Shown piece after piece: positions 24,937 through 32,926 of a DNA stretch of 64,000 nt. The position numbers and the translations under genes were made by a program. The notes below the pieces were generated by a model, which was given only the letters and a program-made list of their open reading frames with translations, was not told the DNA's origin and did not search any database. Source of the DNA: Burkholderiales bacterium PBB3 (GTDB taxonomy: Bacteria > Pseudomonadota > Gammaproteobacteria > Burkholderiales > Burkholderiaceae_C); contig NKIK01000013.1 in NCBI GenBank assembly GCA_002256115.1, forward strand, positions 1-64,000, given 5' to 3'. Numbering within the stretch: position 1 is the stretch's first letter; each line of letters begins with the position of its first letter.

Positions 24937-27879
24937 TTAGCTCAGGTGTTTGCCCGCAATACCCGCCAACTCAAACATCGTCACCTGCGGCTTGCCGAAC
25001 ACGGCGAGCAGCTTGGCATCGGCGTTGATGGCGCGCTTGTTGGCCGCGTCTTGCAGGCCGTTGGCCTTGATGTAGTCCCACAGCTTCTTGATGACCTCGG
25101 TGCGGGCCACCGGCTCGGCACCAATGACGGCAGCCAGCTCGGCGCTGGGCATCTTGCCGCTGGCAGCCGTGGTCTTGCGCGGCACTTTGGGCTTGGCCAC
25201 CTTGGCGGCAGCAGTTTTAGTTGCCGCTTTCTTGGCAGGTGCCTTTTTGGCTGTTGAGGCCGTGGTTGTTGCGGGAGCAGCTCCTCTTTTTGTAGCAACT
25301 GTCTTGGCGGCGGTCTTGCGCGGTGGGAACTTGCTCGGTGCAAATTCAAAGTTCACCTTGCCCGCCTCCGCATCCCAAGCGAGCATGGCCTTGAAGGCGC
25401 GGCGCGTACGCATACTCACAAACTTCTCTAGCAGATCGGTCTTGCCGGTCTCCAGTAGCTTGTGCATTTGCGTGCGCTCAATCGGCTGCTGCAAGATGAT
25501 CTGGCCAGTTTTGAAGTCGCAGCTGGGTGTGGGCTGGCCGTTGGTAGGTACGGATTTCTCGCAGACGTAGTTCTTGCCATGCTCATAAACAGAGCCGCCG
25601 CACTTGGGGCATTTGCCCAAAGATTCCTGGGCAGAGAAGTCGATGATCTCGCCGCTCTCTTCACCGGCCTTGTCGTCGCCAAAGTCAAACTCCAGCTTGT
25701 AGTTCTTGGTGTCTTCGTCAAACTTGATCACCATCTCGGCCACAAAGGGCCAGCCGGCTTTGGAGCGGAAGCCGTCCAACGGGCCAATGTGTTTGTCGCG
25801 CAAGAATTGCTCCACCTCGGCCTGCTCAAACGTGCGCCCGGCGGGCGATTTACCGAAGGAGAAACCGCAGCCTTCTTCGATGCCGGTCTTGCCGGTGCAG
25901 GTGTAGCGGCGGTAGTTTTCTTTGACGATGCCGCCGCAGTTGGGGCAGGGGCTGGCCAGCGTGGCGTAGTCACCGGGAATGGTGTCGCGGTCGTACTCTT
26001 TGGCCTTCTTGACCATGCGCTCGGTCATGGAGGCGATCTCGGCCATGAACTTTTCACGGCTGAGCTTGCCTTGCTCCATTTGGGCCAGTTTGTATTCCCA
26101 CTCACCGGTCAGTTCGGCTTTGGTCAGCTCTTGCACATCCAGGCCGCGCAAGAGCGTCATCAGCTGGAAGGACTTGGCGGTAGGGATCAGCTCGCGGCCT
26201 TCGCGCAGCATGTATTTTTCGGCAATCAAGCCTTCAATGATGGAAGAACGCGTGGCGGGTGTACCCAGGCCCTTCTCTTGCATGGCTTCGCGTAGCTCGT
26301 CGTCTTCTACCGTCTTGCCTGCGCCTTCCATAGCGCCCAGCAGCGTGGCTTCGGAGTAGCGTGCCGGTGGCTTGGTCTTGAGGCCCTTGGGGTCGACCGG
26401 GTCGCCCTTGACCTTTTCACCGGGGGCTACCGGCACCAGGTTTTGGCCCTTGTCGCCTTCCTTGGCGTCTTCCACTTCAGCGGCGGCCTCTTTGCCATAA
26501 ATAGCCAGCCAGCCCGGCTTGACAAGTACCTTGCCTTCGGTCTTGAAGGCATGCTGGGCGGCGGTGGTGATGCGAGTCGTGACCTGGTATTCAGCGCTAG
26601 GGAAAAAGATGGCCATGAAGCGGCGCACCACCAGGTCATAGATCTTCTGTTCAACTTCGGACAAACCACTGGGGGCTTGCAGCGTGGGGATGATCGCAAA
26701 GTGATCCGAGACCTTGGCGTTGTCAAACACGCGCTTGGTGGGTTTCACATAGCCGCCCTTGACGGCCTGGGCCGCAAACGGTGCCAGGTGCTTCATGCCG
26801 CTGTCGGCCAGCATGCCCATGGTGTCTTTGACCACGGCCACATAGTCTTCGGGCAGGTTGCGCGAATCGGTACGCGGGTAGGTCAGGGCCTTGTGGCGCT
26901 CGTACAGGCTTTGCGCGATGGACAGCGTGGTCTTGGCGCTGAAGCCGAACTTGCCATTGGCCTCGCGCTGCAAGCTGGTCAGGTCAAACAGCAGTGGCGA
27001 TGCCTGGGTGGTGGGCTTGCTCTCTTCAGTAACCGTAGCTTGCTGGCCGCGCACGGCGTAAGCAATGGCCTGCGCTTCACGCTGGCTCCAGACGCGGTCG
27101 GCTTTCTTTTCGGCGTCATCAGCATCCTTCTTATGCGCGGGGTTGAACCACTTGGCGGCGTAGTCGCCCGCCTCGGCGTGGAAGCTGGCATGGATTTCCC
27201 AGTAGTCGCGGCTGACAAACTTGCGGATCAGCTCTTCGCGCTCCACCACCACACTCAAAGTCGGCGTTTGAACGCGGCCCACCGTGGTCAGGAAGAAGCC
27301 GCCGTCGCGGCTGTTGAATGCGGTCATCGCACGCGTGCCGTTGATACCCACCAGCCAGTCGGCCTCCGAGCGGCAGCGTGCGGCGTCGGCCAGCGGCTGC
27401 ATCTGCGCATTGGTGCGCAGCGCGCCAAAGCCATCGCGAATCGCCTGCGGTGTCATCGATTGCAACCACAGGCGACTGACCGGCTTGCCCAACGGCTTGG
27501 CACCACCGGCGTACTGCTCGATCAGGCGAAAGATCAACTCCCCCTCGCGGCCCGCGTCACAGGCGTTGACGATTTTGTCCACGTCTTTGCGCTTGGCTAG
27601 CTTGACCACGGCGTTCAGCCGCGTCTTGGTTTTGTCCACGGGCTTCAGATCAAAGTGCGGCGGAATGACGGGTAGGTTGGCAAAGCTCCATTTGCCGCGT
27701 TTCACGTCAAATTCTTCGGGCGCTTGTATTTCGACCAAGTGACCCACGGCACTGGAGACGACATAGGTGTCGCTCTCAAAGTACTCGTCGTGTTTCTCAA
27801 ATTTGCCGGCCGTGGGCGTCAAGGCCCGCACGATGTCTTGGGCTACGGAAGGCTTCTCGGCAATAACTAAAGTTTTCAT
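24937..27879 (-). CDS. topB: DNA topoisomerase III with C-terminal zinc ribbons, H1-like tail and SWIB domain
   Basis: A 980-residue type IA topoisomerase that passes single strands to relax or decatenate DNA. The TOPRIM domain opens with MKTLVIAEKPSVAQDIVRAL and includes DAGREGELIF. The catalytic tyrosine is Tyr334 in TYPRTDS. Two zinc ribbons follow (CPNCGGIVKE... and CPKCGGSVYEHGKNYVCEK). Residues about 840-909 are Lys/Ala/Thr-rich, like histone H1 tails. Residues 910-980 form a SWIB/MDM2 domain (VIKKLWDYIKANGLQDAANK). Escherichia coli TopB (653 residues) lacks these additions. Residues 861-875 are encoded by a copy of dispersed repeat family 1. ATG 27879 was chosen because the homology starts exactly there. 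It is divergent from the SET gene. Confidence 0.95.
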   Translation of the reverse strand: MKTLVIAEKPSVAQDIVRALTPTAGKFEKHDEYFESDTYVVSSAVGHLVEIQAPEEFDVKRGKWSFANLPVIPPHFDLKPVDKTKTRLNAVVKLAKRKDVDKIVNACDAGREGELIFRLIEQYAGGAKPLGKPVSRLWLQSMTPQAIRDGFGALRTNAQMQPLADAARCRSEADWLVGINGTRAMTAFNSRDGGFFLTTVGRVQTPTLSVVVEREELIRKFVSRDYWEIHASFHAEAGDYAAKWFNPAHKKDADDAEKKADRVWSQREAQAIAYAVRGQQATVTEESKPTTQASPLLFDLTSLQREANGKFGFSAKTTLSIAQSLYERHKALTYPRTDSRNLPEDYVAVVKDTMGMLADSGMKHLAPFAAQAVKGGYVKPTKRVFDNAKVSDHFAIIPTLQAPSGLSEVEQKIYDLVVRRFMAIFFPSAEYQVTTRITTAAQHAFKTEGKVLVKPGWLAIYGKEAAAEVEDAKEGDKGQNLVPVAPGEKVKGDPVDPKGLKTKPPARYSEATLLGAMEGAGKTVEDDELREAMQEKGLGTPATRSSIIEGLIAEKYMLREGRELIPTAKSFQLMTLLRGLDVQELTKAELTGEWEYKLAQMEQGKLSREKFMAEIASMTERMVKKAKEYDRDTIPGDYATLASPCPNCGGIVKENYRRYTCTGKTGIEEGCGFSFGKSPAGRTFEQAEVEQFLRDKHIGPLDGFRSKAGWPFVAEMVIKFDEDTKNYKLEFDFGDDKAGEESGEIIDFSAQESLGKCPKCGGSVYEHGKNYVCEKSVPTNGQPTPSCDFKTGQIILQQPIERTQMHKLLETGKTDLLEKFVSMRTRRAFKAMLAWDAEAGKVNFEFAPSKFPPRKTAAKTVATKRGAAPATTTASTAKKAPAKKAATKTAAAKVAKPKVPRKTTAASGKMPSAELAAVIGAEPVARTEVIKKLWDYIKANGLQDAANKRAINADAKLLAVFGKPQVTMFELAGIAGKHLS
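25255..25300 (-). repeat. Dispersed repeat, family 1, copy d, inside topB
   Basis: On the minus strand the segment GCTACAAAAAGAGGAGCTGC continuing TCCCGCAACAACCACGGCC closely parallels the reverse copy at 61369. It stays in frame and encodes VATKRGAAPATTTAS of the lysine-rich linker. Confidence 0.65.
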
Positions 27880-27899
27880 CTGACTACAATCCAGTTCTC

Positions 27900-27952
27900 G
27901 CGTGCGCGCAGGCGCGCACTTGCACACGCAGGCACGCACACATGCGCGCCCA
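27900..27952. promoter_or_regulatory. Alternating purine-pyrimidine tract in the topB/SET divergent promoter
   Basis: The intergenic region contains a run of GC and CA dinucleotides with only a few breaks. It includes the perfect inverted repeat GTGCGCGC-AG-GCGCGCAC at 27902-27919. Such sequence readily adopts Z-DNA under negative supercoiling or a cruciform. A role in supercoil-responsive control of topB is an inference. Confidence 0.45.
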
Positions 27953-27981
27953 TACGATTCACCATACCAAATTTTTGAGCC

Positions 27982-28482
27982 GTGGCCAAAAAACCTGCAA
28001 TTTCCCCTGTCGCCCCCGTTTCCAAAGCGGCGTCTAACCAGCGCCGCATTCAAACCCGGCAGTCGGGCGTGCATGGCAAGGGCGTGTTTGCAATGCAGGA
28101 TATTGCCGAAGGCGAAACCATCATTGAGTATGTGGGTGAGATCATCAGTTGGCCCGAAGCGCAACGCCGCCACCCGCATGACCCCAAAGACCCCAACCAC
28201 ACCTTCTACTTCTCGTTAGAAGACGGCAACGTGATCGACGCCTTGTTTGGCGGCAACTCCTCACGCTGGATCAACCATTCGTGTGACGGCAATTGCGATG
28301 CCGACGAAGAGAATGGCCGCGTTTTCATCAAGGCCCTGCGCAATATCAAGGCCGGTGAAGAGCTGAACTACGACTACGGCCTGATCATTGACGAGCGCTA
28401 TACCAAGAAGCTGAAGGCCGAGTACCCCTGCTGGTGCGGCAGCAAGAACTGCCGCGGTACCTTGCTCGCGCCGAAAAAGTGA
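27982..28482 (+). CDS. SET-domain protein-lysine N-methyltransferase
   Basis: A 166-residue protein starting at GTG 27982. The SET domain covers about residues 22-145: SGVHGKGVFAMQDIAEGETI, the substrate/cofactor motif RWINHSCDGNC, and the catalytic-type ELNYDYGL tyrosines. A post-SET cysteine cluster follows (CWCGSKNCRG) and would bind zinc with the NHSC cysteine. The enzyme would methylate lysine using S-adenosylmethionine. The protein substrate is unknown; the lysine-rich tail of the divergently encoded TopB is an attractive candidate. A family 2 repeat begins directly at the stop codon. Confidence 0.9.
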   Translation: MAKKPAISPVAPVSKAASNQRRIQTRQSGVHGKGVFAMQDIAEGETIIEYVGEIISWPEAQRRHPHDPKDPNHTFYFSLEDGNVIDALFGGNSSRWINHSCDGNCDADEENGRVFIKALRNIKAGEELNYDYGLIIDERYTKKLKAEYPCWCGSKNCRGTLLAPKK

Positions 28483-28563
28483 AACACCCCTGTGTCGGCT
28501 ATCGCCGCCTCCCCCTCAAGGGGGCAATGCCAGTGGCCCGGCAGAGCCGGTTCCACGGCATTT
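28483..28563 (+). repeat. Dispersed repeat, family 2, copy 1
   Basis: About 80 bp starting AACACCCC right after the SET stop codon. It has a central hairpin CCGCCTCCCCC-tcaa-GGGGGC and an imperfect second hairpin GGCCCGGCAGAGCCGG. A matching reverse copy lies at 62081-62161, beginning at the purB stop codon. The position and structure suggest a role in transcript ends. Confidence 0.8.
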
Positions 28564-28606
28564 CTGGCGGCATGCACTTCACGCCGACTGCTTCGGTCTG
28601 ATCACC

Positions 28607-29392
28607 ATGGCAGTTCAGTGGCCCGCAGAGGCGATCTGGGAAGCGGTGTATCCGCTATTGCCGAGCTTTACGGTCGAGGTATTGCCCGAGATCGACTCCA
28701 CCAATACCGAGCTGATGCGCCGCGCCCGCGCGGGCCAGATCGACCCGATCCTGCTGGTGGCGGAGCGCCAAACGGCTGGCCGGGGCCGCCTGGGGCGCAC
28801 GTGGGTGAGCGAAGGCCCCAGTGACCACGAGCCCATCGCATCCCTGACGTTTTCCTTCGGCATTGCGCTGCAACCGCACGACTGGTCGGGTTTATCGCTG
28901 GCGGTGGGTTTGTCGCTGGCGCAAAGTCTGCACCCCAGCATTCAGCTCAAGTGGCCCAACGATTTGTGGTGGCAAGACCGCAAGCTGGGCGGCATTCTGA
29001 TAGAGACCGCCAGCGTGGGTGCAGTGCGCTACGCGGTGATTGGCATCGGCCTGAACATCCACACGCCGGTTGCGGCGCTGGGCGCAGAAGCCTGGCGCAC
29101 GCCGCCCGCGTCCTTGAACGATGTGCTGCCGGGCGTGGAAGCGCCCGATGTGCTGCAACAGGTGCTGCTGCCGCTGGTGAAGTGTCTGCAGCGCTTTGAG
29201 GCCCAGGGCTTTGCGCCGCTGCAGGCCGATTTTCAGCCCCGCGACCTGCTGCTGGGTCGCGCACTGGAGTGCAGCGACGGTGTACAGGGCACGGGCCGTG
29301 GTGTAGACGCCAGCGGCGCGCTGCTGGTGCATACTGCTGCCGGTCTGAGAAAAATCTCTAGCGCAGAGGTCAGCGTGCGGCCCCGTTCTTGA
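28607..29392 (+). CDS. birA: Biotin--[acetyl-CoA-carboxylase] ligase
   Basis: The enzyme activates biotin with ATP and attaches it to the biotin carrier protein of acetyl-CoA carboxylase. The 261-residue product has the ligase signature GRGRLGRTW within AERQTAGRGRLGRTWVS, the substrate motif LKWPNDLWW, and KLGGILIE followed by VIGIGLNIHTP. A small C-terminal domain (GRALECSDGVQGTGRGVDAS) follows. It lacks the N-terminal DNA-binding domain of Escherichia coli BirA, so it is a monofunctional ligase. The next gene starts 9 bp downstream. Confidence 0.94.
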   Translation: MAVQWPAEAIWEAVYPLLPSFTVEVLPEIDSTNTELMRRARAGQIDPILLVAERQTAGRGRLGRTWVSEGPSDHEPIASLTFSFGIALQPHDWSGLSLAVGLSLAQSLHPSIQLKWPNDLWWQDRKLGGILIETASVGAVRYAVIGIGLNIHTPVAALGAEAWRTPPASLNDVLPGVEAPDVLQQVLLPLVKCLQRFEAQGFAPLQADFQPRDLLLGRALECSDGVQGTGRGVDASGALLVHTAAGLRKISSAEVSVRPRS

Positions 29393-29401
29393 TATCCATT
29401 T

Positions 29402-30061
29402 ATGTTGCGTTTGTTTGTATTAGCTTTGATTCTGGCCAATGGCCTGTACCTGGCCTGGAGCCAGGGCTGGTTGCGCGCGCAGGGGTTTGCGCCTGTTCAG
29501 CAATCAGAGCCACAACGCATGGCGCAGCAGATACACCCGGAGGCGGTGAAGATACTGACGCCTGCGGAGTACAAAAAAGTGCAGGCGCTGGTCCAGGCCG
29601 ATTTGGAGCCCAAGCAATGCCTGCAAGCCGGGCCTTTTGACACCCCGCAGGTGAACGCCCTGGATCAGGCACTGACCGCCGCACTGCCGTCCGGTAGCTG
29701 GCAATTCGAGTCCGTTGTGGTGCCAGAGCACTGGATCATCTACATGGGCAAATTCGCCAATGCCGAGGCTTTGGACAAAAAGAAGGGCGAGTTGGCGGTG
29801 CTGAAGCTAGTGCCACAGCCCTTGCGCAACCCCACCTTGGAAATTGGCCTGTCCCTAGGGGGCTTTGATACCCAAGCGGCTGCCACGGCCGAGCTGGCCA
29901 AGCTCTCGCTGCGCGGCATACGCACGGCGCGGGTAGTGCAAGAGCGCGCTGCGGGCAATGCCACTTACCTGAAGCTGCCCGCAGTCACCGATGCGATGAA
30001 GCAGCGCCTGAACGATGTGAAGCCCGCCATGGGTGGCCAGGCACTGAAAGCCTGCGCTTAA
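29402..30061 (+). CDS. SPOR domain-containing protein
   Basis: A 219-residue protein with an N-terminal hydrophobic helix (MLRLFVLALILANGLYLAW) acting as signal anchor. A C-terminal SPOR-like domain at about residues 130-195 contains LEIGLSLGGFDTQAAATAELA and LSLRGIRTARVVQE. SPOR domains bind denuded glycan strands at the division septum. It follows birA by 9 bp and its stop codon overlaps that of the convergent histidine kinase gene by 4 bp. Confidence 0.8.
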   Translation: MLRLFVLALILANGLYLAWSQGWLRAQGFAPVQQSEPQRMAQQIHPEAVKILTPAEYKKVQALVQADLEPKQCLQAGPFDTPQVNALDQALTAALPSGSWQFESVVVPEHWIIYMGKFANAEALDKKKGELAVLKLVPQPLRNPTLEIGLSLGGFDTQAAATAELAKLSLRGIRTARVVQERAAGNATYLKLPAVTDAMKQRLNDVKPAMGGQALKACA

Positions 30062-31512
30062 GCCGTATCCGCAGGCCCCGGGAAGCGCACCGTAAAGCAG
30101 GTGCCTACCGGGTTAGGGCCGGGGTGGGTGTCATCCATGCTGATGGTGGCGTGGTGCTGACGTGCAATCTCGCGCACGATGGGCAGACCCAGACCGGAGC
30201 CATCGGCCTCGGTACCCAGCACCCGGTAAAAGGGCTGAAACACCAGCTCCCGCTCGGCAGGCGCAATGCCCGTACCAGTGTCTTCCACCTGCAGCACCAG
30301 CACATGGCTAAACGGGTCCACCAGCACCCGCGCCGTGATCACACCGGGTTTGGCCGGGCTGGACGGTGTGTAGTTGATCGCGTTGTCGATCAGGTTGCGG
30401 ATCATCTCGGTCAACAAGGTCGGGTTGCCGTCAATCTTCACGCCCTCACTGCCCGGCTCCGCACCCTCGTAGCCCAGGTCAATTTGTTTGTCCATCGCGC
30501 GCGGCAGGCAGTCGCGCACCACTTCCATCGTCAGTTGCGCCAGGTCGCAAGGCTGGTGGCTGATGACCGTGCCACTGCTCTCGGCCCGGGCTAGCGCCAG
30601 TAGCTGGTTGACGGTGCGGGTGGCGCGGATGCTGGAGCGGCCAATTTGGCGCAAGGATTGTTTCAAATCTTCGGCATTCGCACCCTCGCGCTGGGCCAAG
30701 TCGGCCTGCATGCGCAAGCCCGCCAGCGGGGTTTTGAGCTGGTGCGCGGCATCGGCCAAAAACCGTTTTTGCGTGGCAATAGAGTCTTTCAGTCGCATCA
30801 GCAAATCATTGACCGAGGACACCAGCGGCGTCACTTCCAGTGGCACGGTTTCTACGTCCAGCGGGCTCAGGTCATCGGGGCTGCGGGCGCGGATGCGCTC
30901 TTCCAGATGGTTCAGCGGTTTGATGGCTTGCACCAGCGCCAGCCACACCAGCAGCACCGCCAGCGGCAGGATGACGAACTGCGGCAGCATCACGCCTTTG
31001 ACAATTTCCGTGGCCAGCAGTGAGCGTTTTTCCAGCGTCTCGGCCACTTGTACCAGCGCCGTGCGGGGCTTGCCTGTGGCATCGGGCAGGTCCAGGCGCA
31101 CCCACATATAGGCCACTTTCAGATCGTTGCCACGCAAGGTGTCGCTGCGGATGCGCACCTCGCCCACGGGCAGGTTTTCTTCAGGAGGCAGTGGCAGCTC
31201 ACGTTCGCCGCTCAAAAACTCACCACTGCCGCCCAGCACCTGGTAGTAGACGTTGTCGGTGTCATCGGCGCGCAGCAGCTCGCGCGCGGGCAGGGGCAAG
31301 GTGAATTGGGCCTGGCCCTTGTTCACCGTGATGAGTTGGGCCAGCGCGGCGGCGTTGTATTCCAGCGCCCGGTCAAACGGCTTGCCCGCAATGCCCTGCG
31401 CTACCAGCCAGGTGAGCACCAGGCTGACCGGCCACAACAACAGTAATGGCGTGAGCATCCAGTCCAGGATTTCCCCGAACAAAGAGCGTTGCTCGCGCTG
31501 GAATATCTTCAC
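30058..31512 (-). CDS. Sensor histidine kinase (TctE-like)
   Basis: A 484-residue inner-membrane sensor kinase with two membrane helices (about 18-38 and 165-187) enclosing a periplasmic sensor of the 2CSK_N type (YNAAALAQLITVNKGQAQF). A HAMP-like region leads to the H-box FLADAAHQLKTPLAGLRMQA. The N-box DNAINYTPS and G-boxes VEDTGTGIAPAERELVFQPF and GSGLGLPIV follow. GTG 31512 was chosen because the upstream in-frame codons lie within a dispersed repeat. It follows its response regulator gene by 81 bp. Its stimulus is unknown; tricarboxylates are the classical TctE ligands. Confidence 0.9.
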   Translation of the reverse strand: MKIFQREQRSLFGEILDWMLTPLLLLWPVSLVLTWLVAQGIAGKPFDRALEYNAAALAQLITVNKGQAQFTLPLPARELLRADDTDNVYYQVLGGSGEFLSGERELPLPPEENLPVGEVRIRSDTLRGNDLKVAYMWVRLDLPDATGKPRTALVQVAETLEKRSLLATEIVKGVMLPQFVILPLAVLLVWLALVQAIKPLNHLEERIRARSPDDLSPLDVETVPLEVTPLVSSVNDLLMRLKDSIATQKRFLADAAHQLKTPLAGLRMQADLAQREGANAEDLKQSLRQIGRSSIRATRTVNQLLALARAESSGTVISHQPCDLAQLTMEVVRDCLPRAMDKQIDLGYEGAEPGSEGVKIDGNPTLLTEMIRNLIDNAINYTPSSPAKPGVITARVLVDPFSHVLVLQVEDTGTGIAPAERELVFQPFYRVLGTEADGSGLGLPIVREIARQHHATISMDDTHPGPNPVGTCFTVRFPGPADTA

Positions 31513-31514
31513 GT

Positions 31515-31592
31515 CGCAGGGCCGCCCCAAGGCGTGAAAGCCCCCTCGGGGGGCAGCGCAGCACACGCAGTGGCAAGCGTGGGGGTCATATT
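31515..31592 (-). repeat. Dispersed repeat, family 3, between response regulator and kinase genes
   Basis: Read on the minus strand, CCCCCACGCTTGCCACTGCG leads into a strong hairpin GCCCCCCGAGGGGGC. It lies directly downstream of the response regulator stop and upstream of the kinase start. The type resembles family 2 by its C/G hairpin and 3' position, but the sequence is distinct. It could attenuate kinase expression relative to the regulator. Confidence 0.65.
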
Positions 31593-31593
31593 T

Positions 31594-32268
31594 CTAGCCG
31601 GGGATTTTTTCGAGGCAGTAGCCCAGGCCGCGCACGGTGGCGATGCGGATCGGGCCTTTCTCAATCTTCTTACGCAGGCGGTGGATGTAGACCTCAATCG
31701 CGTTGTTGCTCACCTCTTCGCCCCACTCGCACAGGCGCTCCACCAGTTGGTCTTTGCTGACCAGGCGCCCGGCGCGCTGCAGCAGCACTTCGAGCAGGCC
31801 CAATTCGCGGGCTGACAGCTCCACCATCTTGCCGTCGATGGTCGCCACGCGGCCGGCTTGGTCGTAGGTCAGTGGGCCGTGTTTGATGCTGCTGCTGGTG
31901 GCACCCATGCCACGTCGCACCAGCGCACGCACGCGGGCTTCCAGCTCTTGCAGACTGAAGGGTTTGGCCATGTAATCGTCGGCGCCGTAGTCCAGGCCCT
32001 TCACACGCTCGTCCACACTGTCGGCAGCGGTCAAGATTAATACGGGCAGAGAAGAACCACGGCCGCGCAGTTTTTTCAAGACCTCCAGGCCGTGCATTTT
32101 GGGCAGGCCCAAGTCCAGAATCAACAGGTCGAATTCGGTGTTGGTCATCAGCGCAGCGTCGGCCTCAGAACCGCTGGCCACGTGGTCCACCGCCGCACCG
32201 GCGCTGCGCAGCGCGCGCAGTAAGCCGTCGGCCAATACCTGGTCATCTTCCGCGATCAAAATCCGCAT
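31594..32268 (-). CDS. OmpR-family response regulator (TctD-like)
   Basis: A 224-residue DNA-binding regulator partnered with the adjacent kinase. The receiver domain (residues 1-120) shows MRILIAEDDQVLADGLLRAL, the phospho-acceptor in LLILDLGLPKMHGLE (Asp51) and the Lys of DDYMAKPFSLQELEARV. The C-terminal winged helix has LSARELGLLEVLLQRAGRLV and NAIEVYIHRLRKKI. The gene follows the MarR gene by 26 bp on the same strand. Confidence 0.93.
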   Translation of the reverse strand: MRILIAEDDQVLADGLLRALRSAGAAVDHVASGSEADAALMTNTEFDLLILDLGLPKMHGLEVLKKLRGRGSSLPVLILTAADSVDERVKGLDYGADDYMAKPFSLQELEARVRALVRRGMGATSSSIKHGPLTYDQAGRVATIDGKMVELSARELGLLEVLLQRAGRLVSKDQLVERLCEWGEEVSNNAIEVYIHRLRKKIEKGPIRIATVRGLGYCLEKIPG

Positions 32269-32294
32269 GACTGTCTCCTCGTTATAGGATCATT

Positions 32295-32783
32295 CTAGGC
32301 GGCACCGTAAGCCTCCAGCCCAATGGCAATCACCGTGCTCACCTGATCGCCCACCGCCTGGCGCATCTCTAGCTCGGCTTGCACCACCGATTCTTCGTAG
32401 GCATGCAGCCAGGCCAGACCCGCTTCGGTGAAGCACACGCGCCGCGCGCGCGCATCCAGCGGGTCGTCTTCGCGCGTGACCATGCCCCAGGCGGCGCACT
32501 GGTCCACCAGCGTGCCCATGGCCTGTTTGGTCATACCGGCGCTGCGGGCCAGCTCGGTCAGGCGCGCGCCTTCGTGGGCTAGGTGGCGGGTGATGTGGAT
32601 GTGTGCCGCGCCCATCTGGTTGCGCCCCGCCAGGTTCGCCAGCGCCAGCGGCGCGCCGGGGTGCTGCGCCATCAGGATGCGCACCCGTTCGTCAAAGCGC
32701 TCCAGCGCCAAGCGCAGCCAATGGCCCACATGGGTCGTGCGTATCGGGTACGGGCTGAGGGCTGGAATGGGGGAATCGGCCAT
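32295..32783 (-). CDS. MarR-family transcriptional regulator
   Basis: A 162-residue winged-helix regulator: NLAGRNQMGAAHIHITRHLA, then LTELARSAGMTKQAMGTLVD (recognition helix) and the wing GMVTREDDPLDARARRVCFT. MarR proteins act as dimers, usually repressing their own operon until a phenolic or oxidant ligand binds. It is first in a probable MarR-regulator-kinase transcription unit and diverges from recA with a 143-bp gap. Confidence 0.9.
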   Translation of the reverse strand: MADSPIPALSPYPIRTTHVGHWLRLALERFDERVRILMAQHPGAPLALANLAGRNQMGAAHIHITRHLAHEGARLTELARSAGMTKQAMGTLVDQCAAWGMVTREDDPLDARARRVCFTEAGLAWLHAYEESVVQAELEMRQAVGDQVSTVIAIGLEAYGAA

Positions 32784-32820
32784 GGCTGAAATAGTAATGC
32801 AAACTTACCAAAATAGTTGT

Positions 32821-32868
32821 TTACCTATTTCAATAAGCTGCGTTAGACTACTGTTCAAGCATCCAGCC
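32821..32868 (+). promoter_or_regulatory. recA promoter with LexA-type SOS box
   Basis: TTACCT (32821-32826) and TAGACT (32844-32849) form a -35/-10 pair with 17-bp spacing. TACTGTTCAAGCATCCAGCC at 32849-32868 contains CTG-N10-CAG, the LexA box pattern, overlapping the -10 end. This is the expected control of recA by LexA in Betaproteobacteria. Confidence 0.65.
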
Positions 32869-32926
32869 TGTGGTTAATGACAGAGGCTTGAATGGCACTA
32901 ACCCACTGACTTTTAAGGAGATTTTC

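Noticed and set aside
26443..27600. 385-codon plus-strand open frame inside topB
   Set aside because: It is antisense to conserved topoisomerase sequence and shows no family pattern.
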